64,000 nucleotides of DNA. Origin: Aldehydirespirator sp965200005 (GTDB taxonomy: Bacteria; Actinomycetota; Acidimicrobiia; Acidimicrobiales; Aldehydirespiratoraceae). Below the pieces are notes generated by a model. That model had not been told where the DNA came from. It saw only the letters and a list, made by a program, of their open reading frames with translations, and made no database searches. A program made the translations under genes and the position numbers. Shown piece after piece: positions 25,187 to 33,932 of this stretch; position 1 is the stretch's first letter, and every line of letters starts with the position of its first letter. The stretch is from NCBI GenBank assembly GCA_965200005.1, contig OZ241331.1, forward strand, positions 682,001 through 746,000, read 5' to 3'.

Positions 25187-26476
25187 TCAGCCCGGCAACT
25201 CGATCCTGTCAATCCCACCCGTATATGGAAGCAATGCCTCCGGGATTGTCACCGTGCCATCGGCGCACCGGTATGTCTCCACCAGAGCCGCCCAAACCCG
25301 GGGCACGGCGAGCCCCGATCCGTTGAGGCTGTGAACCATCTGAGTGCGCTTTCCCTCGGTGGGCCGGAAACGGATGTTGGCACGGCGCGTCTGGTAATCG
25401 CCACACCACGAGACACTGGAGACCTCTAGCCAGCGATCCACTCCCGGTGCGTACACCTCAATGTCAAAGGTGCGAGCAGATGCTCCCCCGAGGTCGCCAG
25501 CGCACAGGTCAACCACCCGGTGAGCTAGGCCCAGATCAGCAATCGCACCAATTGCCCGATCGAGAATCTCAGTATGCAAATCGGGGGCCTGTTCAGGAGT
25601 GCAGAACCCATACAACTCGACCTTGTCGAACTCGTGAACCCGCAACAAGCCACGTGTGTCACGCCCCGCCGAGCCAGCCTCACGGCGGAAACACGATGTG
25701 TGCGCCATCAACCGGATCGGCAGTTGCGACTCGTCAACAATCTCACCACGCATCAGCGAAGTCAGAGGCACCTCGGCGGTTGGGATGGCCCACAGATCGT
25801 CACGCTCAAGGTGATATGCATCATCGGCGAACTTTGGAAGATGCCCGGTGCTAGTCAAGGTCTCAGTAAGTACAAGCGTCGGTGGTCGCACTTCTTCATA
25901 GAGGTCACGATTGCGATCAAGGCCATAGTCGATCAGGGCTCGCACCAGCCGTGCGCCCATCTTGCGGTACATGGCAAACATCGAGCCCGACATCCGTACC
26001 GCCCGATCCACATCGAGGATGCCGAGTTCGTTGCCGGTCTGCCAGTGCGGCACCCGGTGATGCGATTCGTAGGAGTCGGCGTCAAATCCCTTTACAGAGA
26101 CGATGACATTGTCGGCTGGGGTAGAGCCGTCAGGACATTCCGGCGACGGCGCATTTGGCACGAACAGAAGTATCCGACGTATCCACTCACCGAGTTGGTT
26201 CGCCTCTGCAGCCATTTCGTCGATTCGCGCACCCAGCTCGCGGCTATGGCTCCGTAAGGGAGTCGCCTCGCTTCCGCGACCCTCGCGATAGAGAGCACCA
26301 ACCCGGGCAGACACCCGCTTGACTTCAGCTCTCAGTTCGTCGGTCTGCTGGAGCAAGCGACGCCGACGTTTGTCGTGGGCTAGTACTTCATCGAGGGGTT
26401 CGGTGGGTTCGCCACGCCGAGAAATGGCTGCCTTGAGGGCATCGGGATCGGCCCGCAACTGGCGCAGGTCAAGCAT
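25187..26476 (-). CDS. serS: Seryl-tRNA synthetase
   Basis: 429 residues, normal for bacterial SerRS. It charges tRNA-Ser. An N-terminal coiled-coil arm (residues ~25-105, rich in Arg/Glu/Leu) is followed by the class II core: motif 2 in FRREAGSAGRDTRGLLRVHEF and motif 3 in LNGSGLAVPRVWAALVE. The serine-binding TAEVPLTSL segment is also present. It is the second gene of no visible operon. No T-box or other leader was recognised in the 126 bases upstream. Confidence 0.97.
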   Translation of the reverse strand: MLDLRQLRADPDALKAAISRRGEPTEPLDEVLAHDKRRRRLLQQTDELRAEVKRVSARVGALYREGRGSEATPLRSHSRELGARIDEMAAEANQLGEWIRRILLFVPNAPSPECPDGSTPADNVIVSVKGFDADSYESHHRVPHWQTGNELGILDVDRAVRMSGSMFAMYRKMGARLVRALIDYGLDRNRDLYEEVRPPTLVLTETLTSTGHLPKFADDAYHLERDDLWAIPTAEVPLTSLMRGEIVDESQLPIRLMAHTSCFRREAGSAGRDTRGLLRVHEFDKVELYGFCTPEQAPDLHTEILDRAIGAIADLGLAHRVVDLCAGDLGGASARTFDIEVYAPGVDRWLEVSSVSWCGDYQTRRANIRFRPTEGKRTQMVHSLNGSGLAVPRVWAALVETYRCADGTVTIPEALLPYTGGIDRIELPG

Positions 26477-26602
26477 GACCGCGACGGTACCGGCTCAACC
26501 TCCATCCGCGGATCGCGACCCGCCCCGCTAAACCGCCTCCGCTCGCATCCTGCGACCTACTCGACAATAACAACCTGCAGCCATCGAGCTTCGGGCAAGC
26601 AG

Positions 26603-27052
26603 TCAGGTGTTGGCCGCTCGCAGCGACTCGACAGGATCAAGGCAGCTCGCCCGCCACGCCGGGTACAGGCCCGCTACCAGGCCAACCAGGGCGCCAACGA
26701 CCGGGCCACCCACAGCAACAAGGGGTTCGATCACCGGTGTCCAGCTGTTGACCGCAGCCACCCCCACAACCACGAGCACACCTCCGCTCGCTCCCAGGAT
26801 CCCGCCAAACAGACCTATACCGGTGGACTCCAGCAGAAACTGGGCAAGCAATCCGGCAACGGGTTCACCGTTGGAGTCAAGCGCTCGCACGGTTACTTCC
26901 GTTGCGCCTCCAACCATGTTTACGCTCGAGGTAACGGCAATAGTCAGTTGCACGCCAGCATCGGAGTGAGATGGTGGCTGTGCAGTGGCTAATGGTGTTA
27001 GCGACAGAAGAGCCACAATACAAACGGCAATCAGACGCGACGCCCCGCGCAT
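26603..27052 (-). CDS. Chimeric small secreted/membrane protein: signal peptide, Ig-like part, FtsX-type permease C-terminus
   Basis: 149 residues from the ATG at 27052. Residues 1-25 are a signal peptide ending LATAQ. Residues ~30-70 (LTIAVTSSVNMVGGATEV, then TVRALDSNGEPVAGLL) resemble an Ig-like domain of the invasin type. From ~residue 72 to the end the sequence is that of the last two helices of a MacB/FtsX ABC permease: AQFLLESTGIGLFGGILG, then GLVAGLYPAWRASCLDP and VESLRAANT. No permease body and no ABC ATPase gene are nearby, so this is a fusion or a remnant. It starts 16 bp after the stop of the lipoprotein gene upstream, so it may be co-translated. Confidence 0.7.
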   Translation of the reverse strand: MRGASRLIAVCIVALLSLTPLATAQPPSHSDAGVQLTIAVTSSVNMVGGATEVTVRALDSNGEPVAGLLAQFLLESTGIGLFGGILGASGGVLVVVGVAAVNSWTPVIEPLVAVGGPVVGALVGLVAGLYPAWRASCLDPVESLRAANT

Positions 27053-27068
27053 CAGACAGTACACGATA

Positions 27069-27677
27069 TTAGGAGACAATCTCTCGGCCGATCGTAATCG
27101 GTCCATCAATCTCACTGAAGCCACCTACACCACCAACCCATAGATCTGAAATGGTGATGGGGGTCAGTTGATCACCCACCCGCAACTCAAATGCATCTTC
27201 AGGGTCGGTCTTAGGGATCATCGTTACAGCTACCGACACATGATCACCTTCGATCATGGACGTAAACGGGTACTCCGTGTCCGCGTCGGCAGATCGCAGT
27301 TCGGGTGATTGCCCATCCGATGGATACGACACGAAGAAGAAGATCGGTCCGGGTGCCGAATACCACGCCTTTGCCTCTTGAATGACCGATTCATCAAGGA
27401 CTGCGGATCCGACATTGAATCCAGCACCCATGCCCATCGGCTCATACATATCGCCAGCAGCAGCGAATTCCTCACCGCACTCACCACCCTCACCTATTTC
27501 AGCTATGAAGACACGATCCGTCGAAGTCGCAATGCAATACATCTGACCTGAGTGCTCGTAACTGATCAACGGCATGACAACACTCTCACTGTCATCCGAA
27601 CTGGAACTACATCCAGCTGCGAGACTCCAGACAAGAGCAGTTAAGGCGAAACTGACAATGACCTTGTTTTTCTTCAT
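27069..27677 (-). CDS. Predicted lipoprotein of unknown function
   Basis: 202 residues. The N-terminus is a lipoprotein signal peptide with lipobox SLAAGC (Cys23), followed by a Ser/Asp-rich linker. The remainder is acidic and contains pairs of short motifs but no recognised domain. A strong AGGAGGAG ribosome site precedes the ATG at 27677, and a good promoter lies at 27701-27729. Exported protein, surface-anchored; function not determinable from sequence. Confidence 0.75.
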   Translation of the reverse strand: MKKNKVIVSFALTALVWSLAAGCSSSSDDSESVVMPLISYEHSGQMYCIATSTDRVFIAEIGEGGECGEEFAAAGDMYEPMGMGAGFNVGSAVLDESVIQEAKAWYSAPGPIFFFVSYPSDGQSPELRSADADTEYPFTSMIEGDHVSVAVTMIPKTDPEDAFELRVGDQLTPITISDLWVGGVGGFSEIDGPITIGREIVS

Positions 27678-27700
27678 GAATCTCCTCCTAACAGGATTCT

Positions 27701-27729
27701 GTTATAAGCCCGAAGTTACAAGATAGCAA
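27701..27729 (-). promoter_or_regulatory. Predicted sigma-70-like promoter of the lipoprotein gene
   Basis: On the minus strand, -35 TTGCTA (27724-27729), a 17-bp spacer and -10 TATAAC (27701-27706) lie 24 bp before the lipoprotein start codon. Match to TTGACA/TATAAT is 4/6 and 5/6. Confidence 0.55.
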
Positions 27730-27766
27730 TACGCAACTCGAGAACGAGTTGACATCGGATCTCTCA

Positions 27767-28534
27767 TCATGATTCTGTCCATTCTTCCAAGACAGGAAGA
27801 GTGTGCTCCGTAAGGCAGTCCCAATCAGCCGAAGCTATTTTTCGCTCTAATTCCGCCAATTGGACTCTCGCTTCCGGCCTGTCATCACCAGTTGGTAGGA
27901 AAGTCTGCCTTGCTTCGATGTCATCAAACGCTTCAATGGACGAGTCATAGGGGTATCCCTCATCACTCATACACTGCCTCCAGGCCTCCTGCGCCTCTAT
28001 GAACTTCTGGTCTGCCATGATGCACTGTGCGAGTTCCTCCGAGATTTCGGGCAGTGAGTCCTGATACGCTCTAATGTTCTCATGGATTTCAACCACATTC
28101 AAGAGATCCGAACATGGACCTTCCTCATAGATCGATTTCAGATAGCTTTCCTGTTGAGCGCTCGGCACATTTCCGGGCAAAATGAACGCTTCAACTCCCA
28201 TGTCAGCCTCGCCGGAGACAATCCCATATCCCACAGTCTTGAACTGTTCCTCCAAAGATCGAAGACCACCATGTTCAGATGTCACTACCACCTTGACCGT
28301 GGCTGGTTGATAGTCAAAACCTTCTTCTCGGAGGCAAGCCTGTAACCGCTCTTCAGCCTCATTGAATAGCGCTGTCTGCTCACGAATCACAGCTTGAAGA
28401 CTCTCAGCATCCAATACCGGTTCGAGTGCTGTATCTTCGGAAACATCTGTTGAGCCACACGAGAGGCTGGCCCAGGATAGAACACTGATACCAACAGCAA
28501 GTATCTGTTTGGCCGCTCGATGATCAGTTGTCAC
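27767..28534 (-). CDS. Predicted lipoprotein with two C-x4-G-[FY] motifs
   Basis: 255 residues from a GTG at 28534. An N-terminal signal sequence ends in a lipobox-like SLSC (Cys26). Two copies of a C-x4-G-[FY] motif, LQACLREEGFDY near residue 67 and WRQCMSDEGYPY near residue 188, are each preceded by a helix. This pattern recurs in exported actinobacterial proteins of unknown function. A further cysteine pair (GPCSDLL and LAQCIMA) may give disulfides. Not in an obvious operon with the lipoprotein gene downstream. Confidence 0.72.
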   Translation of the reverse strand: MTTDHRAAKQILAVGISVLSWASLSCGSTDVSEDTALEPVLDAESLQAVIREQTALFNEAEERLQACLREEGFDYQPATVKVVVTSEHGGLRSLEEQFKTVGYGIVSGEADMGVEAFILPGNVPSAQQESYLKSIYEEGPCSDLLNVVEIHENIRAYQDSLPEISEELAQCIMADQKFIEAQEAWRQCMSDEGYPYDSSIEAFDDIEARQTFLPTGDDRPEARVQLAELERKIASADWDCLTEHTLPVLEEWTES

Positions 28535-28774
28535 GTATGCTGCTCCTCATTGTCACCACCCGTTTGGTAATGATCGTTGAAGGAGAGTATGTGACGATTG
28601 ATCCCATGTGTCAAGACTGACATAGCTCAGTTTGTGAAACTCAACAAAGAAATTCGCATCACAGATACGCTTAGACGGACATTTCGGACACTGCCTACCT
28701 GGTCCGGGGTGATGGAAATGGTGTTGGATGGTTGGGTGGCTGCGGAATTGTCATTTCTGGAGGAATTTGACGGA

Positions 28775-29746
28775 TTACCAGAGGCCGGCGTCCATGGACT
28801 CCTTGAGTTCAGCGAGATAGGCGAAGGGCTCGAGGTGCTTCACGCCTTCGATTGCTCGTAGCCGATCGAAAGTCAGCCCGAGCTCATCTGCGTCTCGGTA
28901 GCCGAACTCCACGACCACATCGAACGCCCCGATAACAGTCGCTACCAATGCGACCTGCGCAAGTTCGGCTGCTTGTTTTGCAACTGCATCAGAACCACCG
29001 GTCGTCGTCAGACCAACGGCCGCGTAACCCGCGAGACCTCGCACACCAGCGCTCACGATTGTCTGGACTGTCACGGCGCCAGCATCGAACAGTCGCAGAG
29101 TTCGCTGGCGAGCTGTGCCCTGCGGCACCAACACCTCCCGGCTGATGTCGGCGAAACTTGCTCTGCCATCTCTAGCCAGGACCTTGAAGATGTCAAGGTC
29201 AATCTCATCCAGATTCAGAGGTGACTGATGCTCCCGGCCGACGATATCCGTTGAACCGCTGGGCAGCCGTGACCAGTCTTGCTTGTGATGTGCCACAAGC
29301 ACAGCCACCTTCACGTCATGTAGACCAGGGATACGGCGCACATCTTTGACAGCACGGGCAAGGTGGCGCCAATCCCTTCCCCTTAACTCAACGATCAAGC
29401 TGGCACTACCGCCAACGATCACGATGAATGCGGTCTCAGGCAACGCAGCAAGCTTTCCGGCGGCTTCATGGGCATCACCGCTCACCTCGAGGAACGCAAA
29501 GGCAAACATGCCATAGCCCAACACAGCAGGATCGACTCTCCCCATGATCGTCAAACACTTGTGTTCGCGCAGATGCTGTAAACGGGTTTTTGTTGCCGCT
29601 GCGGACAGATCAGCGGTAGTCGCAAGATTTGCATAACTAACTCTTGGGTCCTCTACGAGCCTTTTAATGATGGCTAGGTCAACGTCATCCAGAGTGAACT
29701 CACGTGTTTCAGTCATCAGAGTGTTCGTCCTGCGTTGTGCCTTCAT
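28775..29746 (-). CDS. Double-length Lrp/AsnC family transcriptional regulator
   Basis: 323 residues, about twice a normal Lrp. The two tandem halves each contain a helix-turn-helix: the first starts at LDDVDLAIIKRLVEDPRVSYANLAT, quoted as LDDVDLAIIKRLVEDP, and the second at LDEIDLDIFKVLARDG near residue 180. Each is followed by an Lrp ligand-binding (RAM) half, with GGSASLIVELRG and GAFDVVVEFGYRDAD. ATG at 29746 with GGAGGGG ribosome site. Such fused regulators usually control amino-acid transport or metabolism. A 22-bp imperfect palindrome upstream (29783-29804) suggests autoregulation. Confidence 0.88.
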   Translation of the reverse strand: MKAQRRTNTLMTETREFTLDDVDLAIIKRLVEDPRVSYANLATTADLSAAATKTRLQHLREHKCLTIMGRVDPAVLGYGMFAFAFLEVSGDAHEAAGKLAALPETAFIVIVGGSASLIVELRGRDWRHLARAVKDVRRIPGLHDVKVAVLVAHHKQDWSRLPSGSTDIVGREHQSPLNLDEIDLDIFKVLARDGRASFADISREVLVPQGTARQRTLRLFDAGAVTVQTIVSAGVRGLAGYAAVGLTTTGGSDAVAKQAAELAQVALVATVIGAFDVVVEFGYRDADELGLTFDRLRAIEGVKHLEPFAYLAELKESMDAGLW

Positions 29747-29782
29747 CTAGCCCCTCCGCAACTCAATGATGCTACGACACAT

Positions 29783-29804
29783 CCACATGTTCACGGATAT
29801 GTGG
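29783..29804. promoter_or_regulatory. Inverted repeat upstream of the Lrp/AsnC gene
   Basis: CCACAT and ATGTGG half sites separated by 10 bases, 37 bp before the regulator start. A further half-site-like ATGTGG occurs at about 29820-29825. Consistent with an Lrp-type operator, but not tested. Confidence 0.45.
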
Positions 29805-29837
29805 AAATGATGCTAAAGATGTGGCAAGGGCTAAGAA

Positions 29838-30743
29838 TTACAGGCGAGGCTCGGAGGGTGGGGATCCTAGGCGTTCGAGTTCGGCCTCAACGTCTGCGGT
29901 GGTAAGCGTCTGAGCGAGCCGTCGCTGCCGCCTTGACTCAGCGTCAGCTCGGCGTTGCACTGCCGAGAAACGGAAGAACTTTACGGCAATGATTGACCAC
30001 AAATACAGCCCGCCCAACACCTTCATTACAGCGCCAGCAGCCTGTTGATCGGCAGCCACTGAGATCCCCCAGAGACGCTGGGCGTGATCATAAACCGGAT
30101 ACACGGAGCCTTCAGCAAACGTGAGCCACGCAGCCGGAACCGTGGGGACGATTGACATGGCGAACAGGTACACCATCTTGGCCGGTTCCGACAATTGGAA
30201 CTCTCGCAACGGGCCAACCACGCACATCCACATCGCCAGAGCGCTCGTGAACATCAACAGATGCATGGCGTAGTGGAACGGACCACTTCGCACCAACCAC
30301 TCAACCAGCGTGTTCCAGTGCATCAAAGCCTGTAGCGCATTGAAAGCAAGGCCTGCGATCAGTGGATGCACTAGCCGGCGGACGACTTTCTGTGTGCGAG
30401 AGCCGTCTACCACGATCAAGCGGGCAAGCCACTCGGGTACCGACATCAACAGAAGCGGAGGCACCACAAAGCTGATCAGCAGATGCTGAATCATGTGAAC
30501 CGAATACAGGTACTCCTCGGCGATGTCATGCATCGGCCAATCCGCCGAGACCCACAGCAACACCGCAGCAGCCACAAAACAGAGTCGCTGGCGCTTTGTC
30601 ACCACAACACTGCCAACGCCAGGAGCCACCGGAGCCACGACTCTCACCACGTAGAAGCCGAGACCAACGAGTGCGGCCATCATCAGCCACACTTCAGGGT
30701 GGAACTGGTAGCGCCAAGCGTCGCTAACTGCTAACACATTCAC
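29838..30743 (-). CDS. ctaG: Cytochrome c oxidase assembly factor CtaG (caa3 type)
   Basis: 301-residue membrane protein with seven or more helices. The family segments are visible: WPMHDIAEEYLYSVHMIQHLLI and WLARLIV. The conserved histidine pattern (M-H-D near residue 70, M-I-Q-H-L-L, and ALMHWN) fits copper handling. CtaG proteins insert copper into the CuB site. It is the last gene of the oxidase cluster, 108 bp downstream of ctaF, so it probably shares the transcript. Confidence 0.9.
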   Translation of the reverse strand: MNVLAVSDAWRYQFHPEVWLMMAALVGLGFYVVRVVAPVAPGVGSVVVTKRQRLCFVAAAVLLWVSADWPMHDIAEEYLYSVHMIQHLLISFVVPPLLLMSVPEWLARLIVVDGSRTQKVVRRLVHPLIAGLAFNALQALMHWNTLVEWLVRSGPFHYAMHLLMFTSALAMWMCVVGPLREFQLSEPAKMVYLFAMSIVPTVPAAWLTFAEGSVYPVYDHAQRLWGISVAADQQAAGAVMKVLGGLYLWSIIAVKFFRFSAVQRRADAESRRQRRLAQTLTTADVEAELERLGSPPSEPRL

Positions 30744-30851
30744 ATTTAATCCCGATACCGACGCCGGGACTACCGCTGATCACAACCCACAGCTCGCTCT
30801 TGACCGGACCGCGCGGTGCGGCTCACTGCACCGGCGCTAAGCCGCTAGCAA

Positions 30852-31205
30852 CTAGAACCAGAACTCGAACGCCGCCAGCGTTACCACATAGACGCCAACA
30901 GCGAGAATCAAGCCTGTCGTGAACATCTTGGCGAACAGGTTGCTATCGAAGCGCAGATGCATAAACCAGGTCGCCACCAAATAGAACTTCACGATCATCA
31001 TCACGATCAACGAGGGCACCAGCGCGGCGCCCCAGTCAAGCACCGACCTGAAGTACGTAAACACTTCTAGGGCGGTGACTGCCGCCAGAACAAGTGCAAT
31101 CTTTACATAAGCCCAGTCCGAAGGGTGACTGTGACCCTCTTCGTGATCCTCTGCATGGTCGGCGTCGTGCAATTCAGACGACTCTGTGGTGACGGTTTCG
31201 GTCAT
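30852..31205 (-). CDS. ctaF: Cytochrome c oxidase subunit IV (prokaryotic type)
   Basis: 117 residues. An acidic, histidine-rich N-terminal tail (HDADHAEDHEEGHSHP) precedes three membrane helices, matching the small prokaryotic subunit IV. It lies 15 bp after ctaE and stabilises the oxidase core. The histidine-rich tail is a feature repeated in several proteins of this cluster and may bind metal (inference). Confidence 0.88.
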   Translation of the reverse strand: MTETVTTESSELHDADHAEDHEEGHSHPSDWAYVKIALVLAAVTALEVFTYFRSVLDWGAALVPSLIVMMIVKFYLVATWFMHLRFDSNLFAKMFTTGLILAVGVYVVTLAAFEFWF

Positions 31206-31220
31206 GCCAGCACCTCCAAA

Positions 31221-31868
31221 TCAGTCAGCAGGGATCAGGTAGATGACTGTGAAGATGAAGATCCACACCACGTCAACGAAGTGCCAGTACAGGCCGACGA
31301 TCTCGACCGTTTCAGCGTTGCGCTGCGTGACTTTGCCTTTGAGTGACGCCACAAAGAGTGACATCAACATGACAATGCCAAGGCTCACGTGTACCCCGTG
31401 AAAGCCCGTGAGCGTAAAGAACGCACTGCTTGCCGGGTTGGTCGTGAAAGCCACACCTTCTCGCACAAAGCTGGTGAACTCATACACCTGCCCACCGATG
31501 AACACCGCTCCAAGCAAAGCTGTCGCTAGCAGCCAGGTGCGCCCGACTTCGGGCTCGCCCCGGGTAACTGCTGATAGCGCTAACACCATCGTCAGCGAAC
31601 TCATCAACAGCACGAAGGAACTGACAGACGTGAACGGGATGTCAAAGACGTCAGTAGGCAGCGTCCTGCCATTCCCCCGGGTCTTGTAGAGCAAGTAGGT
31701 GGAAATCAGCCCACCGAACAGCAAGCATTCCGAGCCCAGAAACACCCACATGGCGAGCTTGGTATGCGACAGCCCTGTCGTAGTGGCATGCGGGTCGTGC
31801 TCATGACCGTGGTCCTCAGCGCCACCATCGTGCTGGGCGGCCTCAACCGTGACTGTTTCAGCGCTCAT
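31221..31868 (-). CDS. ctaE: Cytochrome c oxidase subunit III
   Basis: 215 residues with the seven-helix core of subunit III. Motifs include LGSECLLFGGLISTYLLYK, FFTLTGFHGVHVSLG, and the C-terminal YWHFVDVVWIFIFTVIYL. His/Asp-rich N-terminal tail. Overlaps the ctaD stop by one base (TGATG). It supports proton uptake and stability of subunit I. Confidence 0.96.
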   Translation of the reverse strand: MSAETVTVEAAQHDGGAEDHGHEHDPHATTTGLSHTKLAMWVFLGSECLLFGGLISTYLLYKTRGNGRTLPTDVFDIPFTSVSSFVLLMSSLTMVLALSAVTRGEPEVGRTWLLATALLGAVFIGGQVYEFTSFVREGVAFTTNPASSAFFTLTGFHGVHVSLGIVMLMSLFVASLKGKVTQRNAETVEIVGLYWHFVDVVWIFIFTVIYLIPAD

Positions 31869-33883
31869 CAGTAGGCACCTTGACTAGAAGTCACAGCAAC
31901 ATCTTGGTGATCGCTGGACGAACCATCCGGCGAGTCATGATCGTCATCGCCGTGGTGGCCATGCGCAGCATCGGGATCATCAACCGGTTCCATCGCCCAC
32001 GAGTACAGCGACCACAGGGTCACAACCGCACCCAGCAGCGCCAACCAGAGATTGAAGATTAATCCATAACCGATCAGCGGCAACCCCACCGCAACTGCTA
32101 GCGGCCAGAACGACGGCGACGGCAGGTGGACATCAGTGGCATCACCGGTCTGTGCGGCCTCTTCGACGGTCGCTACCCGCAGCACCTTGCCGTCATCGTC
32201 TTCGGTGTACTTGCGGTGCCACCACTCGTCACGACTATGGACAACTGGCACCTCATCAAAGTTGTGAACCGGCACCGGAGAGGGGATCGACCACTCCAGG
32301 GCTCGAGCATCCCATGGGTCAGGGCCCGGTGCCGGCAGGTGCGGAGCATCGCGTTTGGACTTGACGATGTTGATCAAGAACACCAACACCGACACAGCAA
32401 TCATGAACGAGCCGATCGTTGCCACCATGTTCCAGAACTCAAACCCGTAACCGGCAGCGTAAGTATCGATGCGTCGAGACATTCCCTGAAGACCCAACAC
32501 GTGCATGGGGCCAAATGTCAGGTTGAACCCCACGACCATGAGCCAGAAGTTCCAGTTACCGAGCCTCTCGTTGAGGAAATGTCCCCAGATTTTGGGCCAC
32601 CAGAAATAGAGCCCCGCAAACAGGCCAAGCACACCTCCACCAAAGATCACATAGTGAAAGTGAGCGACAATGTAGTAGGTGTCAGTCTGTTGAGTATCAG
32701 CAGGTGCAACGGAATGGGTCACCCCGGAGAGTCCGCCAATTGTGAACATCGCAACGGTCGCGACGGCGAACTTCATCGCCACCGTGAACCGCAACTTGCC
32801 TCCCCACATCGTGGCAAGCCAGTTGAGAACTTTCACCCCCGTTGGTACGGCAATGAACATTGTCGATAACGAGAACGCCGCAACAGAGATCGGTCCTATC
32901 CCGGACACGAACATGTGGTGAGCCCACACACCCCAGCCCATGAACCCGATAGCGATTCCCGAAAACACCATGAACTCGTACCCAAACAATGGTTTGCGAC
33001 TGAACGTGGGGATCACTTCAGACACAACGCCGAACGCGGGCAGGATGATGATGTACACCTCTGGATGACCGAATATCCAGAACAGGTGCTGCCACAGCAG
33101 CGGATCAGCACCGGCGTCAGGATTGAAGAACTGAGCATCGAAGAGCCGGTCAAACATCAGCAGGAATAGCGCCACTGTGATCACCGGCAATGCAAACAGC
33201 AACAGGAACTGGGTGATCAGCAGCATCCACGTCATCACAGGCATACGCATCAGCGTCATGCCCGGGGCTCGCATATTCAGACACGTAACGATCAAGTTGA
33301 CAGAGGAGACCAGCGACGCCACACCAAGGATCTGTAAACCGATCGCGTAAAAGTCCACACCGTGACTCGGCGAGAAAGCAACCCCGCTATTTGGTGAGTA
33401 ACAGAACCAACCACAGTCAGCGCCACCACCGCCGACAATCCAAGAGGTGTTCAAGAAGATCGCACCGGATAGCCAGATCCAGAACGACAGAGCGTTCAAG
33501 CGAGGGAATGCCACATCTCGTGCGCCGATCTGCAGTGGGATAAAGTAGTTCGCGAAGGCGGCAGCCAGCGGCATGATGAACAGGAACACCATCGTGACGC
33601 CATGCATGGTGTACACCTGGTTGTACACATCGGCACTCAGCACAGACCCTTCAGGCGCAGAGAGTTGCAAGCGGATCAGCAGCGCTTCCACACCGCCCAC
33701 AAGGAAGAAGAACATCGCCGAAACGCCGTAAAGGATCCCGATGCGCTTGTGGTCGACGGTGCTGAGCCAGTCACGCCAACCCCGACCAGCCTGCGGGCGA
33801 GTAAAGATGCCCAGCGGCCGCTCAACGTATTGCGACTGTTCCCCGGTCGTTAACGCAAGGGGTTCCTGCTCAGTGATCGCCAT
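31868..33883 (-). CDS. ctaD: Cytochrome c oxidase subunit I
   Basis: 671-residue catalytic subunit, carrying heme a, heme a3 and CuB. All six metal-ligand histidines are in their motifs: VYTMHGVTM (heme a), FGHPEVYIII (CuB), VWAHHMFVSG (CuB pair), and IVAHFHYVIFGG (heme a3 and heme a). The K- and D-channel regions around the HPEVY helix look standard. The C-terminal ~100 residues carry an extra transmembrane part and a His/Asp-rich end, as in caa3-like oxidases. Part of ctaC-ctaD-ctaE-ctaF. Confidence 0.97.
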   Translation of the reverse strand: MAITEQEPLALTTGEQSQYVERPLGIFTRPQAGRGWRDWLSTVDHKRIGILYGVSAMFFFLVGGVEALLIRLQLSAPEGSVLSADVYNQVYTMHGVTMVFLFIMPLAAAFANYFIPLQIGARDVAFPRLNALSFWIWLSGAIFLNTSWIVGGGGADCGWFCYSPNSGVAFSPSHGVDFYAIGLQILGVASLVSSVNLIVTCLNMRAPGMTLMRMPVMTWMLLITQFLLLFALPVITVALFLLMFDRLFDAQFFNPDAGADPLLWQHLFWIFGHPEVYIIILPAFGVVSEVIPTFSRKPLFGYEFMVFSGIAIGFMGWGVWAHHMFVSGIGPISVAAFSLSTMFIAVPTGVKVLNWLATMWGGKLRFTVAMKFAVATVAMFTIGGLSGVTHSVAPADTQQTDTYYIVAHFHYVIFGGGVLGLFAGLYFWWPKIWGHFLNERLGNWNFWLMVVGFNLTFGPMHVLGLQGMSRRIDTYAAGYGFEFWNMVATIGSFMIAVSVLVFLINIVKSKRDAPHLPAPGPDPWDARALEWSIPSPVPVHNFDEVPVVHSRDEWWHRKYTEDDDGKVLRVATVEEAAQTGDATDVHLPSPSFWPLAVAVGLPLIGYGLIFNLWLALLGAVVTLWSLYSWAMEPVDDPDAAHGHHGDDDHDSPDGSSSDHQDVAVTSSQGAY

Positions 33884-33932
33884 TCTTGAAGTTCCTCCCT
33901 CAGCTGCTCACCCTTGACATCACCGTCACAAC

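Noticed and set aside
27053..27124. A longer start for the chimeric permease-like protein
   Set aside because: The upstream part overlaps the lipoprotein gene and does not look like a signal peptide; the ATG at 27052 begins a good one.
28598..28861. An 87-residue plus-strand reading frame in front of and overlapping the Lrp/AsnC gene
   Set aside because: It overlaps the 3' end of the clearly coding regulator on the opposite strand, has no family similarity and no ribosome site.
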